Shown here: positions 1 to 8,417 of the stretch, one piece after another
How positions within the stretch are numbered: the stretch's first letter is position 1
Layout: each line of letters begins with the position of its first letter
Source: a bacterium
GTDB taxonomy: Bacteria; Campylobacterota; Campylobacteria; Campylobacterales; Arcobacteraceae
Direction: 5' to 3'
Assembly (NCBI GenBank): GCA_018816105.1
Contig: JAHIWE010000023.1
Coordinates: forward strand, 1-62,692
Length of the DNA stretch: 62,692 nt
The notes under the pieces: model-generated
Told to the model about the DNA's origin: nothing
Seen by the model: only the letters and a program-made list of their open reading frames with translations
Database searches by the model: none
Position numbers and translations under genes: made by a program

Positions 1-172
1 ATTTCTTTTTTTATTCTGATCTTTTTTATTTTTTTAGCATTCTTATATTTTTTTATTACTATTTTCCAGTAAACTAATTATTGTTTTTTTATTTACTAGT
101 CTAAACTTTTTATCTCTCTATATTTGGATTGTAGGAGCTTTTTTATTCTTTTTATTTCTGTATATAAAATAA
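1..172 (+). other. Left-edge remnant of a hydrophobic reading frame, possibly frameshifted
   Basis: No gene with a start codon can be defined here. Frame 1 is open from the window edge to a TAA at 70-72 and frame 2 is open from 38 to a TAA at 170-172. Both encode almost only Phe, Leu, Ile and Tyr and read like membrane helices; the second ends with a segment around WIVGAFLFF. The two frames could be the end of one membrane protein joined across the T-rich tract near 49-54, that is a frameshifted or misread gene, or simply T-rich noncoding DNA. The rest of 173-247 is the promoter and leader of the next gene. Confidence 0.25.
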
Positions 173-247
173 TCTTTTTAGTAACCTTTTTGTAATTTAT
201 TTATTATATAATTTTAACAGTTATATAAAAAATAAAAAGGATATAAA

Positions 248-391
248 ATGGAACCTTTATACAAAGTTACTAAATACAATTCATTTGGAGTTTCTATTGT
301 TCCAGATGAGAAAGACAAAAGCAAGTCTTATATTATGGTAGATGGTTATGTGATTGGTGTTCAGGTTACTACTGGTACTATTTCTAAGTAG
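248..391 (+). CDS. Small hypothetical protein, 47 aa
   Basis: This short ORF starts with ATG eight bases after an AAAAAGG ribosome site. A TATAAT box lies at 207-212 upstream, and a clean hairpin terminator follows the stop at 411-440, so it looks like a complete one-gene transcript. The protein starts MEPLYKVTKY and ends TTGTISK; it has no Cys, no signal peptide and no membrane segment. About a third of it is beta-prone (YIMVDGYVIGVQVTT). I do not recognise the family and assign no function. The complete promoter-RBS-terminator unit argues that it is real even though it is short. Confidence 0.6.
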   Translation: MEPLYKVTKYNSFGVSIVPDEKDKSKSYIMVDGYVIGVQVTTGTISK

Positions 392-410
392 TAATTCCTG
401 TTCTTATTTA

Positions 411-440
411 TAGTTAGACCTTTTTAGTCTAACTACTTTT
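411..440 (+). terminator. Rho-independent terminator of the 47-aa gene
   Basis: A 9-bp perfect stem, TAGTTAGAC (411-419) against GTCTAACTA (427-435), with a 7-nt loop, is followed by CTTTTCTCTCTT. It begins 20 bases after the stop of the 47-aa gene. Confidence 0.7.
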
Positions 441-592
441 CTCTCTTATAAAATCTTTATTGTTATTAAATAATATAGTATTCAAGATATTAAGGTATAT
501 TTTATTGAATTTATATTTTAGTAAACGTATTTTATCACCTCTTATGCTCTTTTTTGATACAATTCTCATCTTTTTTAGATTACTATTCTCAC

Positions 593-668
593 GCTTGCAT
601 AGCTCCAATGGTAGAGCAATTCCATGGTAAGGAAGAGGTTATCGGTTCAACTCCGATTGTGAGCACCA
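593..668 (+). tRNA. tRNA-Thr (anticodon GGT)
   Basis: A full cloverleaf folds by eye. The acceptor GCTTGCA (593-599) pairs with TGTGAGC (658-664) using two G-U pairs, followed by A and an encoded CCA at 666-668. The D stem is GCTC/GAGC, the anticodon loop ATGGTAA (624-630) carries GGT at 626-628, and the T stem ATCGG/CCGAT encloses TTCAACT. The base pair at 27-43 (A-G) is mismatched; everything else is standard. It reads ACC and, by wobble, ACT codons. It stands alone rather than in a tRNA cluster. Confidence 0.93.
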
Positions 669-714
669 TTTATGTTATACTTTTATTATAAAAAAACATT
701 ACTAGGAAAATGAA

Positions 715-942
715 TTGAATGAAAACCCAAATAACCCATTGCATGGAATTAAGTTAGAAATGATAATAAATTCATTAGTAGAATACTATGGATGGAACGA
801 ATTAGGAAGATTAATAAATATTAATAGTTTTAATTATGAACCTTCAGTAAAGTCTAGTTTGAAGTTTCTTAGAAAAACTCCATGGGCTAGAGAAAAAGTT
901 GAAAAATTATATTTAAATACTTTTATTAATAAAGATATTTAA
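715..942 (+). CDS. VF530 family DNA-binding protein (DUF2132), 75 aa
   Basis: The protein matches the small conserved VF530 family closely: [11 protein letters not shown], then [17 protein letters not shown] and the C-terminal signature [17 protein letters not shown]. Family members are about 70-80 aa, so it is full length. VF530 was described structurally as a putative double-stranded DNA-binding protein; its cellular role is not settled. The start is TTG at 715, chosen because AGG at 704-706 is correctly spaced, the ATG at 710 meets a stop after two codons, and the ATG at 719 is out of frame. It lies 46 bases after tRNA-Thr and 36 bases before the FTR-rhodanese gene, probably in the same transcript. 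Confidence 0.85.
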   Translation: MNENPNNPLHGIKLEMIINSLVEYYGWNELGRLININSFNYEPSVKSSLKFLRKTPWAREKVEKLYLNTFINKDI

Positions 943-978
943 TTAACAATATAAAATAAGAAAATATTAGGATGAATA

Positions 979-1725
979 ATGATTAGAAAAATAGATACAA
1001 ATAGTGAAGAATTTCAAATTGAACTTGAACTAACTAAACAATTTACAGATAAGGTTGTTGCTGATCATGGATTTGCTTATAATCCTGATGATGAAGTTAA
1101 TGAATCTATTCAAATGGGGCTTGCTAGAAATAAAATGATTTATGGAAAGAGATTTTGCCCATGTTTTATGGTTATTGGTCAAACATCTGCTGAACAAGAA
1201 ACAAGTGAAAATAGACTTTGTCCTTGTACACCTGCTTTAACAAATGAGATACCATCAAAAGGTTCATGTCACTGTGGAATTTTCTGTACTGTTGAAAAAG
1301 CACAAGACATTGCAAAACAAACAGATACTCATGATGCAATTGCTACACATTCAAGAGGTTTATCAAAAGAGGAGTGTGAAGCACTACTTACCAAAGTAGA
1401 AGTAAATTCACAGGAATTAGAATCATTATTAGAAGCTAGAGAATTAGGTTTTGTTAAATTTAATTTAATTGATACAAGAGAGTGGATGGAATGGGTAGGA
1501 ACTAGAATTAAAGGAACAGACTATTTAATCCCTACAACATCATTTTATCAAGCATTAGAGGCTATTACTGATCAAAAAAGTACTCCTGTTGTTGTTTATT
1601 GTTTAAGTGGAAGTAGAAGTGCTTATTGTCAAAGAATTATGAAAGATCTAGGATTTAAATCTGTTGCAAATTTAGATTATGGAATTTCTTCTTTTGCTGG
1701 ACAAAGAGAGAGTGGAGATAAATAA
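979..1725 (+). CDS. Ferredoxin-thioredoxin reductase catalytic domain fused to a rhodanese domain
   Basis: Residues about 1-110 are an FTR catalytic (beta) subunit: CPC at 60-62, CPC at 81-83, CHC at 97-99 and Cys103, the pattern that holds the [4Fe-4S] cluster and redox disulfide which pass electrons from ferredoxin to thioredoxin. Residues about 145-248 are a rhodanese-like domain with the active loop CLSGSRS and catalytic Cys208. The spacing of the FTR cysteines (18 and 13 residues) is a little longer than in plant and cyanobacterial enzymes. No FTR variable (alpha) subunit, ferredoxin or thioredoxin gene is nearby. The fusion suggests that a reductant or persulfide is passed between the domains (inference). 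It is cytoplasmic, with no signal peptide. The ATG is the first in frame. Confidence 0.85.
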   Translation: MIRKIDTNSEEFQIELELTKQFTDKVVADHGFAYNPDDEVNESIQMGLARNKMIYGKRFCPCFMVIGQTSAEQETSENRLCPCTPALTNEIPSKGSCHCGIFCTVEKAQDIAKQTDTHDAIATHSRGLSKEECEALLTKVEVNSQELESLLEARELGFVKFNLIDTREWMEWVGTRIKGTDYLIPTTSFYQALEAITDQKSTPVVVYCLSGSRSAYCQRIMKDLGFKSVANLDYGISSFAGQRESGDK

Positions 1726-1734
1726 AACTATTTA

Positions 1735-1764
1735 AAAATGTATCCTAATCGTAGGATACATTTT
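1735..1764. terminator. Bidirectional hairpin terminator shared by two convergent genes
   Basis: A 13-bp perfect stem, AAAATGTATCCTA (1735-1747) against TAGGATACATTTT (1752-1764), has the loop ATCG. The right arm and loop lie inside the last codons of the AI-2E transporter gene, whose stop is at 1745-1747, so that gene reads through the hairpin. For the plus strand the TTTTCTTT tract follows; for the minus strand the AAAA of the left arm gives the U run. Confidence 0.75.
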
Positions 1765-2797
1765 CTTTAAAATCATCTGAATATTTTTTTAATAGGTGCA
1801 TTATTGATATAAAAAATGTCACCATCGCTGGACCTATTATCATTCCCCAAAAGCCAAAACTTGAAAGTCCTGCTACTATTGAAAAGAATATTAAAAGTTC
1901 ATTTACACTTGTTGGAGTTTTTACTACTTTTTGATTTATATATTTAATTATCATGGGTTTTACAAAAGTATCTGCAACTACAGAAATTACCAATATTGAA
2001 TATACTGCAATTATAATGGCATTTCCTAATGAGTTTGTTGTTGCTTCATAAATTACAATTGGAAGCCACATTATAACCCCACCAACAACTGGAATTAAAG
2101 ATGCAAAACCATATAAAACTCCAAATAATAACCCATCGTATCCAAAAAATGTTAAGAAAAATCCAAATAAAAATCCTTCAAATACTGCTGTTATTAATAT
2201 TGAATAAAGAACTACCGTCATTACATTTGATGATTCATAAAATAAGATTGTTGAATCTTCTTTTTTTATTGGTAATAACTCTTTCATAAATGTTGCAATT
2301 GAGCTTGAATACAGTGTAAAGAAAAAGAAAAAGATTAGAATCATAACCATATCAATCATAAATTTTGCAGAGTTTTTACCTAAATAAGCTCCAACAGAAA
2401 GTATATTTTGAACAGTTTTACCAACATCAATTTTTGATGTAAGGTCATTTAAAAAGTCATTTATAAAAACAATATCTTTTGATGATTCTTGTACAAAATC
2501 CTTCATATCACTTAAATTTCTTATTAATTCTTGTTGATCAACTTGATTGAAAAAATTTGCAAAAGAAAAAATACAGTATAAAACAGGAATAAAAAATAGT
2601 GATGTTAATCCTATTGTCATAAATGATGTAGCTAATATTCTACTTTTAAATCTATTTTCTAGATATACTGTTACTGAACTTGTTGCAACTGCCAATAAAA
2701 TTGAAACAAAAATTGATTTTAAAAATGGATTAAAAAGCTCCACCATAAAAAAAATCATTACAATAGCAATTGCAACTAAAAAATAGACTGCTTTCAA
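1745..2797 (-). CDS. AI-2E family transporter (PF01594-type permease)
   Basis: The 350-aa protein has the AI-2E/TqsA/PerM layout: hydrophobic helices at about 5-45 and 65-90, a polar segment at about 90-140 ([10 protein letters not shown] onward), then a block of helices at 150-335 containing the conserved stretch [18 protein letters not shown] and a late [16 protein letters not shown]. The family contains autoinducer-2 exporters but also sodium/proton antiporters, so the substrate cannot be given. The start is TTG at 2797, overlapping the ruvB stop (TTGA) and preceded by AAGGAAAAC inside ruvB, so the gene is translationally coupled to ruvB. Confidence 0.85.
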   Translation of the reverse strand: MKAVYFLVAIAIVMIFFMVELFNPFLKSIFVSILLAVATSSVTVYLENRFKSRILATSFMTIGLTSLFFIPVLYCIFSFANFFNQVDQQELIRNLSDMKDFVQESSKDIVFINDFLNDLTSKIDVGKTVQNILSVGAYLGKNSAKFMIDMVMILIFFFFFTLYSSSIATFMKELLPIKKEDSTILFYESSNVMTVVLYSILITAVFEGFLFGFFLTFFGYDGLLFGVLYGFASLIPVVGGVIMWLPIVIYEATTNSLGNAIIIAVYSILVISVVADTFVKPMIIKYINQKVVKTPTSVNELLIFFSIVAGLSSFGFWGMIIGPAMVTFFISIMHLLKKYSDDFKENVSYD

Positions 2798-3831
2798 AAT
2801 AGTTTTCCTTGGGTTAAATCATCATCAAGTTTTTCACTTCCAGGATATGAAAGTCTAAACATCTCATATGTTTTTATTGAGGCGATTCTTCCTCGTGCTG
2901 TTCTTTCAATAAATCCATTTGCAAGTAAATAAGGCTCAATTGCATCTTCTATTGTTCCTTCATCTTCACTAAGCGCTGCTGCCATTGTAGAAAGCCCCAT
3001 TGGTTTTCCTCTATTTGAGACTAATAACTCAAGTAAGTTTATATCCATTTCATCAAAACCACTTTCATTTACTCCTAATTCATCTAATGCATATTTACAT
3101 CTACTTAAATGAATAAAATCTTCATTTTCAACTTCAGCAAAATCTCTTACTCTTTTTAGAAGTCTAAGTGCTACCCTTGGTGTTCCTCTACTTCTTCTTG
3201 AGATTTCAAAAGATGCATCATTTTCACATGATTTTGATAGTTTAACAGCTGCTTTTTGAATGATTTTTGATAATTCATCTTGATTATAAAATTGCATTCT
3301 AAAGTGCATTCCAAATCTTTCTCTTAAAGGATTTGACAGCATTCCAGCTCGTGTAGTAGCGCCTATTAACGTAAATCTTGGTAAATCAATTTTAACAGTT
3401 TGAGCAGCAGGTCCAGAGCCTATTATAATATCTAACCTATAATCTTCCATTGCAGGATAAAGTATTTCTTCAACAGTAGGTGAAAGTCTATGAATTTCGT
3501 CAATAAATAGAATATCTCCCTCTTCAAGATTTGTTAAAATTGCAGCTAAATCACCACTTTTTTCAATCATAGGTCCAGCTGTTACTTTGATATTTGTATT
3601 CATTTCATTTGAAATAAGATAAGAAAGTGTAGTTTTCCCAAGTCCAGGAGGTCCATAAAAAAGTATATGATCTAAGGCTTCTTTTCTTTTTTTACTAGCT
3701 TCGATAAATACTTTTAAATTTTTTTTGATTTTTTCTTGACCAATATAATCATCCCAATTTGAAGGTCGCAGACTTACTTCTGTATTATCATCTTCAAAAG
3801 ATATTTGCTCGACCTCTACTAATCGCTCCAT
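2794..3831 (-). CDS. ruvB: Holliday junction branch migration DNA helicase RuvB
   Basis: RuvB is the AAA+ motor that, with RuvA, drives branch migration of Holliday junctions in recombinational repair. The sequence shows [13 protein letters not shown] near the N-terminus, Walker [12 protein letters not shown], Walker [11 protein letters not shown], sensor GATTRAG, the arginine region LRERFG and the C-terminal winged helix with [13 protein letters not shown] and [10 protein letters not shown]. The open frame extends upstream to 3900, but the family start corresponds to the ATG at 3829-3831 (MERLVEVEQ), giving 345 aa, the normal length. It lies one base after panB and is coupled to the AI-2E gene downstream. 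No ruvA or ruvC is in the window. Confidence 0.96.
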   Translation of the reverse strand: MERLVEVEQISFEDDNTEVSLRPSNWDDYIGQEKIKKNLKVFIEASKKRKEALDHILFYGPPGLGKTTLSYLISNEMNTNIKVTAGPMIEKSGDLAAILTNLEEGDILFIDEIHRLSPTVEEILYPAMEDYRLDIIIGSGPAAQTVKIDLPRFTLIGATTRAGMLSNPLRERFGMHFRMQFYNQDELSKIIQKAAVKLSKSCENDASFEISRRSRGTPRVALRLLKRVRDFAEVENEDFIHLSRCKYALDELGVNESGFDEMDINLLELLVSNRGKPMGLSTMAAALSEDEGTIEDAIEPYLLANGFIERTARGRIASIKTYEMFRLSYPGSEKLDDDLTQGKLF

Positions 3832-3832
3832 T

Positions 3833-4642
3833 TTAATACTCTTCTTCTTTAGATGGAAATGAGCTATCTTGAACATCATTTCTATATTGATTAACTGCAT
3901 CTTTTACTAATGATGCCCCATTCATATAATGTCTTACAAATTTTGGTTTAAAATCTTCAAAAAATCCTAACATATCAGACCAAACTAAAACTTGACCATC
4001 TGTAACATTTCCAGCTCCTATTCCAATAATTGGAATATTTACAGCTTTTGTGATTTTTAAAGCAGCTTCACTCATAACACCTTCAAGAACAATAGCAAAA
4101 GCACCTGCTTTTTCAACTGCAATTGCATCTTTGATTAATTGTTCTGTATCTTGAGCTGTTTTTCCCCTTACTTTATATCCACCTTCACTTCTTACATATT
4201 GAGGCATTAATCCAATATGTCCCATAACTGCAATTGAATTAGATGTAAGATGTTTTATAATTTCAGCTCTATCTTCACCACCTTCGATTTTAATAGCTGC
4301 TGCATTTGTTTGTCTATAAACTTCAACTGCATTTTTTAATGCTTCGTTTTTATTAATATATGTTCCAAAAGGCATATCAAGAATAACAAATGCTTTTTTC
4401 GCTCCTGTACATACAGCATTTGTGTGATAAATCATTTGTTCAAGTGTTGCAGAAAGTGTGTCTGGCTTTCCTGCAAAACTCATATTTAAACTATCACCTA
4501 CTAAAATCATATCTGCAATTTCTTCGAAAAGTTTTGCAAATAGTGCATCGTAAGCTGTAATCATTGTTAATTTTTTATTATTTTTAGAATTTTTAATTTT
4601 TGTAACATTCATTTTTTCAAAATCATTTTTAATAATGCTCAT
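3833..4642 (-). CDS. panB: 3-methyl-2-oxobutanoate hydroxymethyltransferase PanB
   Basis: PanB adds a hydroxymethyl group from methylene-tetrahydrofolate to 2-oxoisovalerate, making ketopantoate for pantothenate and coenzyme A. Family motifs visible are [22 protein letters not shown] (metal Asp), [25 protein letters not shown] and IGIGAG with [12 protein letters not shown]. The length of 269 aa is normal. The last residues ([12 protein letters not shown]) are a variable tail. The ATG at 4642 has a GGGAAAA site upstream. It is the first gene of a minus-strand run panB-ruvB-AI-2E, and the 174-bp gap to the divergent ClC gene holds both promoters. Confidence 0.95.
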   Translation of the reverse strand: MSIIKNDFEKMNVTKIKNSKNNKKLTMITAYDALFAKLFEEIADMILVGDSLNMSFAGKPDTLSATLEQMIYHTNAVCTGAKKAFVILDMPFGTYINKNEALKNAVEVYRQTNAAAIKIEGGEDRAEIIKHLTSNSIAVMGHIGLMPQYVRSEGGYKVRGKTAQDTEQLIKDAIAVEKAGAFAIVLEGVMSEAALKITKAVNIPIIGIGAGNVTDGQVLVWSDMLGFFEDFKPKFVRHYMNGASLVKDAVNQYRNDVQDSSFPSKEEEY

Positions 4643-4816
4643 TTTAATTTTCCCTATACTTTATAATATTTGTCTTGATTATATCAAATTATTACTTTTT
4701 TAAATTGAAATTTATAGATTTGCGATTAAAAGACGAGTTTTAAAGAACATGCAAATGAGTGTTTTGTTAGAATTAAATATATTAAACTCAAATATAAACT
4801 AACAAAAAGTTTTCCT

Positions 4817-6232
4817 ATGAAAAATGACTCAAATATTCAAAATCACTTGGCAGAGCAAACTATTATGTTTGCTAGTATTACAAAATGGATTATCATATCT
4901 TCTTTAATTGGCGGTTTAGTTGGTGCTGTTGTATCACTATTTTTAAAACTTTTAGAATATTGCGAAAATTCTAGGGATTTATTACCATTTAATTATTATT
5001 ATACTTTACCCTTTGCTTTAGCATTAACTGTATTTATTGTAAAGAAATTTGCACCAACTGCGCAAGGGCATGGAACTGAAAAAGTAATTGAAGCAATTCA
5101 TAAAAATTCTGGAAAGATAAATATTAGTGTAGTTCCCACAAAACTTTTTGCTACTATTATTACAATTTTTTCAGGTGGATCAGTTGGAAAAGAGGGACCT
5201 GGGGCTCAAATTGGTGCTTCATTAGCTTCATTTATTGCAATGAAATTAAGATTTTCAAGTAGAGATAGAAAAAAAATAGTTATATGTGGAATTAGTGCAG
5301 GTTTTGCATCTGTATTTGGAACACCATTAGCTGGAGCTATTTTTGGTGTGGAAATATTAATTGTCGGGGCTTTAATGTATGATATTTTATTGCCTTCAAT
5401 TGTTGCTGGATTTTCTGCTTTTTTAGTGGCTAAAATGTTTGGAATTAATTACACATATTTCTACATAGCTTTTTATTCAAGTTTTGATTTTAATTATGTA
5501 CTTCTTTCAAAAGTTATATTAGGAGGAATATTTTTTGGTTTAGTTGCTGATTTTATTATCACAACTTTGGGTGGATTACATAAGTTTGTTGATATGGTAA
5601 AAATCAATTATATTTTAAAAGCATTTTTAGGTGGAGTTTTTATTGTAATTTTAACTTTTATAGTTGGAGAGGAATATTTGGGTTTAGGTTTTGAAACCAT
5701 AAAAGATTCTTTATCCTCTACTAATGCTGTTCATGAAACTATTCCTTGGTATGCATTTATTATGAAAACCATATTTACTTCTTTAACCTTAGCTTTTGGT
5801 GGAAGTGGAGGAGTTATCACTCCTATATTTTATGTGGGAGCTACAAGTGGTAATTTCTTTGGTTATATGGTTGATGGGTATATTCCATTATTTGCCGCTC
5901 TTGGATTTGTAAGTGTTCTTGCAGGAACTACTAGTGCTCCAATAGCTGCTATGATAATGGCTGTTGAATTATTTGGTATGGATGTTGGACACTATGCTGC
6001 TATTTCTATTATCATTGCTTTTTTAATGACAGGGCATAGAAGTGTATTTCCATCTCAAGTTTTATCAATGAAAAAGTCTGAAGCTATTAATATCAAATTA
6101 GGTGAAGAGATAGTTAATAGTGAAACAACTTATACAACAAGGTTTTTTATTAATATTCAAAATATTTTCATATCTATTTTTAAAAAAACAACTAAAAGTG
6201 CTGAAAATAATGAAAAAGATAAAAAAGAATAA
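4817..6232 (+). CDS. ClC family chloride channel or proton/chloride antiporter
   Basis: The 471-aa membrane protein has the ClC double-barrel topology. The motif GKEGP at 124-128 carries the gating glutamate Glu126, and GGSGGVITP near residue 335 matches the late GxFxP helix start. The usual N-terminal GSGIP selectivity motif is replaced by GHGTE at 84-88, so the chloride-coordinating Ser and Pro are missing there. The C-terminal tail is short, without CBS domains. Anion identity (chloride, fluoride or other) cannot be fixed from this. The gene is monocistronic or leads trpA, which starts 61 bases later. Confidence 0.88.
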   Translation: MKNDSNIQNHLAEQTIMFASITKWIIISSLIGGLVGAVVSLFLKLLEYCENSRDLLPFNYYYTLPFALALTVFIVKKFAPTAQGHGTEKVIEAIHKNSGKINISVVPTKLFATIITIFSGGSVGKEGPGAQIGASLASFIAMKLRFSSRDRKKIVICGISAGFASVFGTPLAGAIFGVEILIVGALMYDILLPSIVAGFSAFLVAKMFGINYTYFYIAFYSSFDFNYVLLSKVILGGIFFGLVADFIITTLGGLHKFVDMVKINYILKAFLGGVFIVILTFIVGEEYLGLGFETIKDSLSSTNAVHETIPWYAFIMKTIFTSLTLAFGGSGGVITPIFYVGATSGNFFGYMVDGYIPLFAALGFVSVLAGTTSAPIAAMIMAVELFGMDVGHYAAISIIIAFLMTGHRSVFPSQVLSMKKSEAINIKLGEEIVNSETTYTTRFFINIQNIFISIFKKTTKSAENNEKDKKE

Positions 6233-6293
6233 TTAATAGTTTAAAAGAAGATTTTAGATAAAATAATTCAAATTAAAAGATAGGATAACGATT

Positions 6294-7034
6294 TTGAAAA
6301 AATTAGTAGGTTATATTACGTCATCGCTTCCAAATAACAATTTTACAATTGATTTAGCATATAGTATGAAAGATGCAGGGGTTGATACATTAGAGTTAGG
6401 AATTCCTTTTTCTGATCCAGTGGCAGATGGTCCTGTTATTGAAAAAGCAAACTTAATAGCTTTAAATAATGGATTTAAATTAAAAGATTTATTTGAAGTT
6501 TCTTCAAAAATTGCAAAAGATATTGATACTTTATGGATGGGTTATTTAAATCCGTTTTACCATTATGGAATGGAAAAGTTTTTACAAAATGCTCAAGAAT
6601 TTAATATTCAAGGAACAATTATTCCTGATCTTCCTTATGAAATGGCACAAAATTTCCAAGAATTATTTGATAAATATAATAAAGCGAATATCTCATTTGT
6701 AGCACCAACGGATAGTGAAGAACGAATTAAACTAATAACAGCAAATGCTAAAAAGTTTATTTACATGGTTGCCTATGCCGGAATTACAGGTAGTGGACAA
6801 AAAGAAGATTTATCTTTAATTATTAAAAATGTTAGAAAATATTCTGATACACCACTTTATATTGGTTTTGGTGTTGATGAAAATACTTGTAAAGAAAAAA
6901 TCATTGGTGTTGATGGAGTAATTGTAGGGAGTGCATTTGTAAAACATATTATTGATGATAGTTTATCAAATGATGAAAAAATCAAAAAAATTTCTGCAAT
7001 TGCAAAAGAGATAAAAGAAAAAATAAACGAATAA
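6294..7034 (+). CDS. trpA: Tryptophan synthase alpha chain TrpA
   Basis: TrpA cleaves indole-3-glycerol phosphate to indole and glyceraldehyde 3-phosphate and channels the indole to TrpB. The signature LELGIPFSDPVADGP contains both catalytic residues, Glu34 and Asp45; IPDLPYE, SFVAPT, VAYAGITGSG and IGFGV follow in order. At 246 aa it is about 20 residues shorter than the E. coli enzyme, mostly at the N-terminus. The start is TTG at 6294 with AGGA at 6281-6284. trpB and the other trp genes are not in the window, so the pathway is scattered in this genome. bpt follows after 2 bases. Confidence 0.94.
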   Translation: MKKLVGYITSSLPNNNFTIDLAYSMKDAGVDTLELGIPFSDPVADGPVIEKANLIALNNGFKLKDLFEVSSKIAKDIDTLWMGYLNPFYHYGMEKFLQNAQEFNIQGTIIPDLPYEMAQNFQELFDKYNKANISFVAPTDSEERIKLITANAKKFIYMVAYAGITGSGQKEDLSLIIKNVRKYSDTPLYIGFGVDENTCKEKIIGVDGVIVGSAFVKHIIDDSLSNDEKIKKISAIAKEIKEKINE

Positions 7035-7036
7035 TT

Positions 7037-7765
7037 ATGCATATACTTAACCAAGATATTGAATTTGTAGAAGAAAATAGAGCATGCTCTTATTTTGATG
7101 AAAATATATCTGATATTAGATATAAATATATGTATTCATGTTCAACAACGCAATATCAAGGAATGTTAGAGCGAGGTTGGAGAAGATTTGGTAGAATGCA
7201 TTTTGTACCTGAATGTAAGAACTGTACAAAATGTGTTTCTATGCGAATTGATGTTGCAAATTATAAATTTTCAAAATCAGAAAAAAGAGTAATTGCAAAA
7301 AATAAAGATACAAAATTATATATAAGACCACCTTCTATGACTATGGAGCATCTTGAGTTATATGATAAATATCATAAATTTATGAATGATAAAAAAGATT
7401 GGCCATATTCAGCTATTTCACCAGATGATTATTTGAAATCTTATGTTGAAGCAAAAGAAGAGTTTGCAAAAGAATTTTTATATGTAAGAGATAATAAATT
7501 AATTGGAGTTGCATTAGTTGATATTTTACCAAAATCAATATCTGCAATTTATTGTTATTATGACCATGATTACGCAGATTTATCTATAGGAAAATTTTCT
7601 GTTTTAGCTCAAATAAAAATAGCTAAAGAGCTGAAAATTCCTTATATTTATTTAGGATATTGGATTAAAGATCATTTTTCAATGGGTTATAAAGAGGCTT
7701 ATACTCCTTTTGAAGTATTAAAAAATAGAGCATATTTCGATGAAATGCCAGTTTGGAAAAAGTGA
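7037..7765 (+). CDS. bpt: Aspartate/glutamate leucyltransferase (leucyl/arginyl-tRNA-protein transferase)
   Basis: Enzymes of this family move Leu from Leu-tRNA onto proteins with N-terminal Asp or Glu, marking them for ClpS/ClpAP degradation in the bacterial N-end rule. The 242-aa sequence shows the family blocks: CSYFDENISDIRYKYM, the paired-Cys region GRMHFVPECKNCTKCVSMRI, YHKFMNDKKDWPY, a GNAT-like centre with YCYYDHDY and YIYLGYWI, and the C-terminal SMGYKEAYTPFEVL. Length is normal. ATG at 7037 is two bases after trpA. The gene begins a tight run with the two small membrane/periplasmic genes that follow. Confidence 0.93.
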   Translation: MHILNQDIEFVEENRACSYFDENISDIRYKYMYSCSTTQYQGMLERGWRRFGRMHFVPECKNCTKCVSMRIDVANYKFSKSEKRVIAKNKDTKLYIRPPSMTMEHLELYDKYHKFMNDKKDWPYSAISPDDYLKSYVEAKEEFAKEFLYVRDNKLIGVALVDILPKSISAIYCYYDHDYADLSIGKFSVLAQIKIAKELKIPYIYLGYWIKDHFSMGYKEAYTPFEVLKNRAYFDEMPVWKK

Positions 7766-7766
7766 A

Positions 7767-7994
7767 ATGAATTATAATATGGTTGTGGTAATAAGTGTTG
7801 TTATTTGTGCTATAATCTCGCTGTTTATTAGCTATTATTTAGTATTGTTTGTTTTGGGTGAAAATAGTTCTTTTTTTAAGATAGCTCAGCTAATAATAGC
7901 AATAGTATCAATGACAACATTTTATGCTCCAATTAAATATTTATTAATAAAATATATGAATATAAAAGAGGAAGAAAGAGAAAAAAATGATTAA
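7767..7994 (+). CDS. Small two-helix membrane protein, unknown function
   Basis: This 75-aa protein has two predicted membrane helices (about residues 5-29 and 35-60) and a charged tail, NIKEEEREKND. No family is recognised. The start is the ATG at 7767, one base after the bpt stop; a longer frame from 7740 would begin inside bpt without a ribosome site. The 3' end overlaps the next gene by 8 bases, so the two are translationally coupled and may act together at the envelope (inference). Confidence 0.7.
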   Translation: MNYNMVVVISVVICAIISLFISYYLVLFVLGENSSFFKIAQLIIAIVSMTTFYAPIKYLLIKYMNIKEEEREKND

Positions 7995-8373
7995 ATGTTT
8001 AGTTTCTTTTCTACTGTTAGCAAATGTTTTATTTGCAGAGAATGCGCCAGTAAAAGAAGAAGAAAATTTAACACCTCCAATTGACCAATCAGCTGAACAG
8101 CCATACAATCCAAATGTAGATTGTCTAATATTAGAAGATGAAAATTCAATTATTTGTAAATTTGAAGTAATAAGAGATATAAAAGATCAAGATATTATAA
8201 TTCATTGGATTAGTCCAACAGGAGAAATTTCAAGAACAAGAGAGATGGTTATTCCAGCAGGGGATGTTTCTGCTTATGATTATAGATATCTTGATGGTAG
8301 AGAAGGTGGAAAGTGGAACTTTAGAGTTATTTATAATAACAATGAATACACTTCTTCTTTTGAATTAAAATAA
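7987..8373 (+). CDS. Secreted periplasmic protein of unknown function
   Basis: The 128-aa product begins with a signal peptide (MIKCLVSFLLLANVLFA, cleaved before ENAP), then a Pro/Glu-rich linker, two cysteines at about 46 and 58 that could form a disulfide, and a C-terminal beta-rich domain with W-rich blocks (IIHWISPTGE, GGKWNFRVIYNNNEYTSSFEL). The layout of the last domain resembles Ig-like beta sandwiches, a weak resemblance only. It is the last gene of the trpA-bpt run and is followed by a hairpin terminator. Confidence 0.7.
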   Translation: MIKCLVSFLLLANVLFAENAPVKEEENLTPPIDQSAEQPYNPNVDCLILEDENSIICKFEVIRDIKDQDIIIHWISPTGEISRTREMVIPAGDVSAYDYRYLDGREGGKWNFRVIYNNNEYTSSFELK

Positions 8374-8385
8374 ATAAATTATTAC

Positions 8386-8417
8386 AATAAGTAAAGGAGT
8401 TAATCCTTTAACTTATT
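8386..8417. terminator. Hairpin between convergent genes (secreted protein / feoB)
   Basis: AATAAGT-AAAGGA (8386-8398) pairs with TCCTTT-A-ACTTATT (8404-8417), a 13-bp stem with one bulged A and loop GTTAA. The feoB stop codon (8408-8410) lies in the right arm. U-rich flanks are modest, so strength is uncertain. Confidence 0.5.

Noticed and set aside
2101-2289. Plus-strand ORF inside the AI-2E transporter gene
   Set aside because: Shadow frame of a well-supported minus-strand gene; Leu/Ile-rich because it mirrors hydrophobic codons, with no ribosome site.
7740-7766. Longer start for the small membrane protein at 7740
   Set aside because: It lies inside bpt without a ribosome site, while the ATG at 7767 follows the bpt stop directly.
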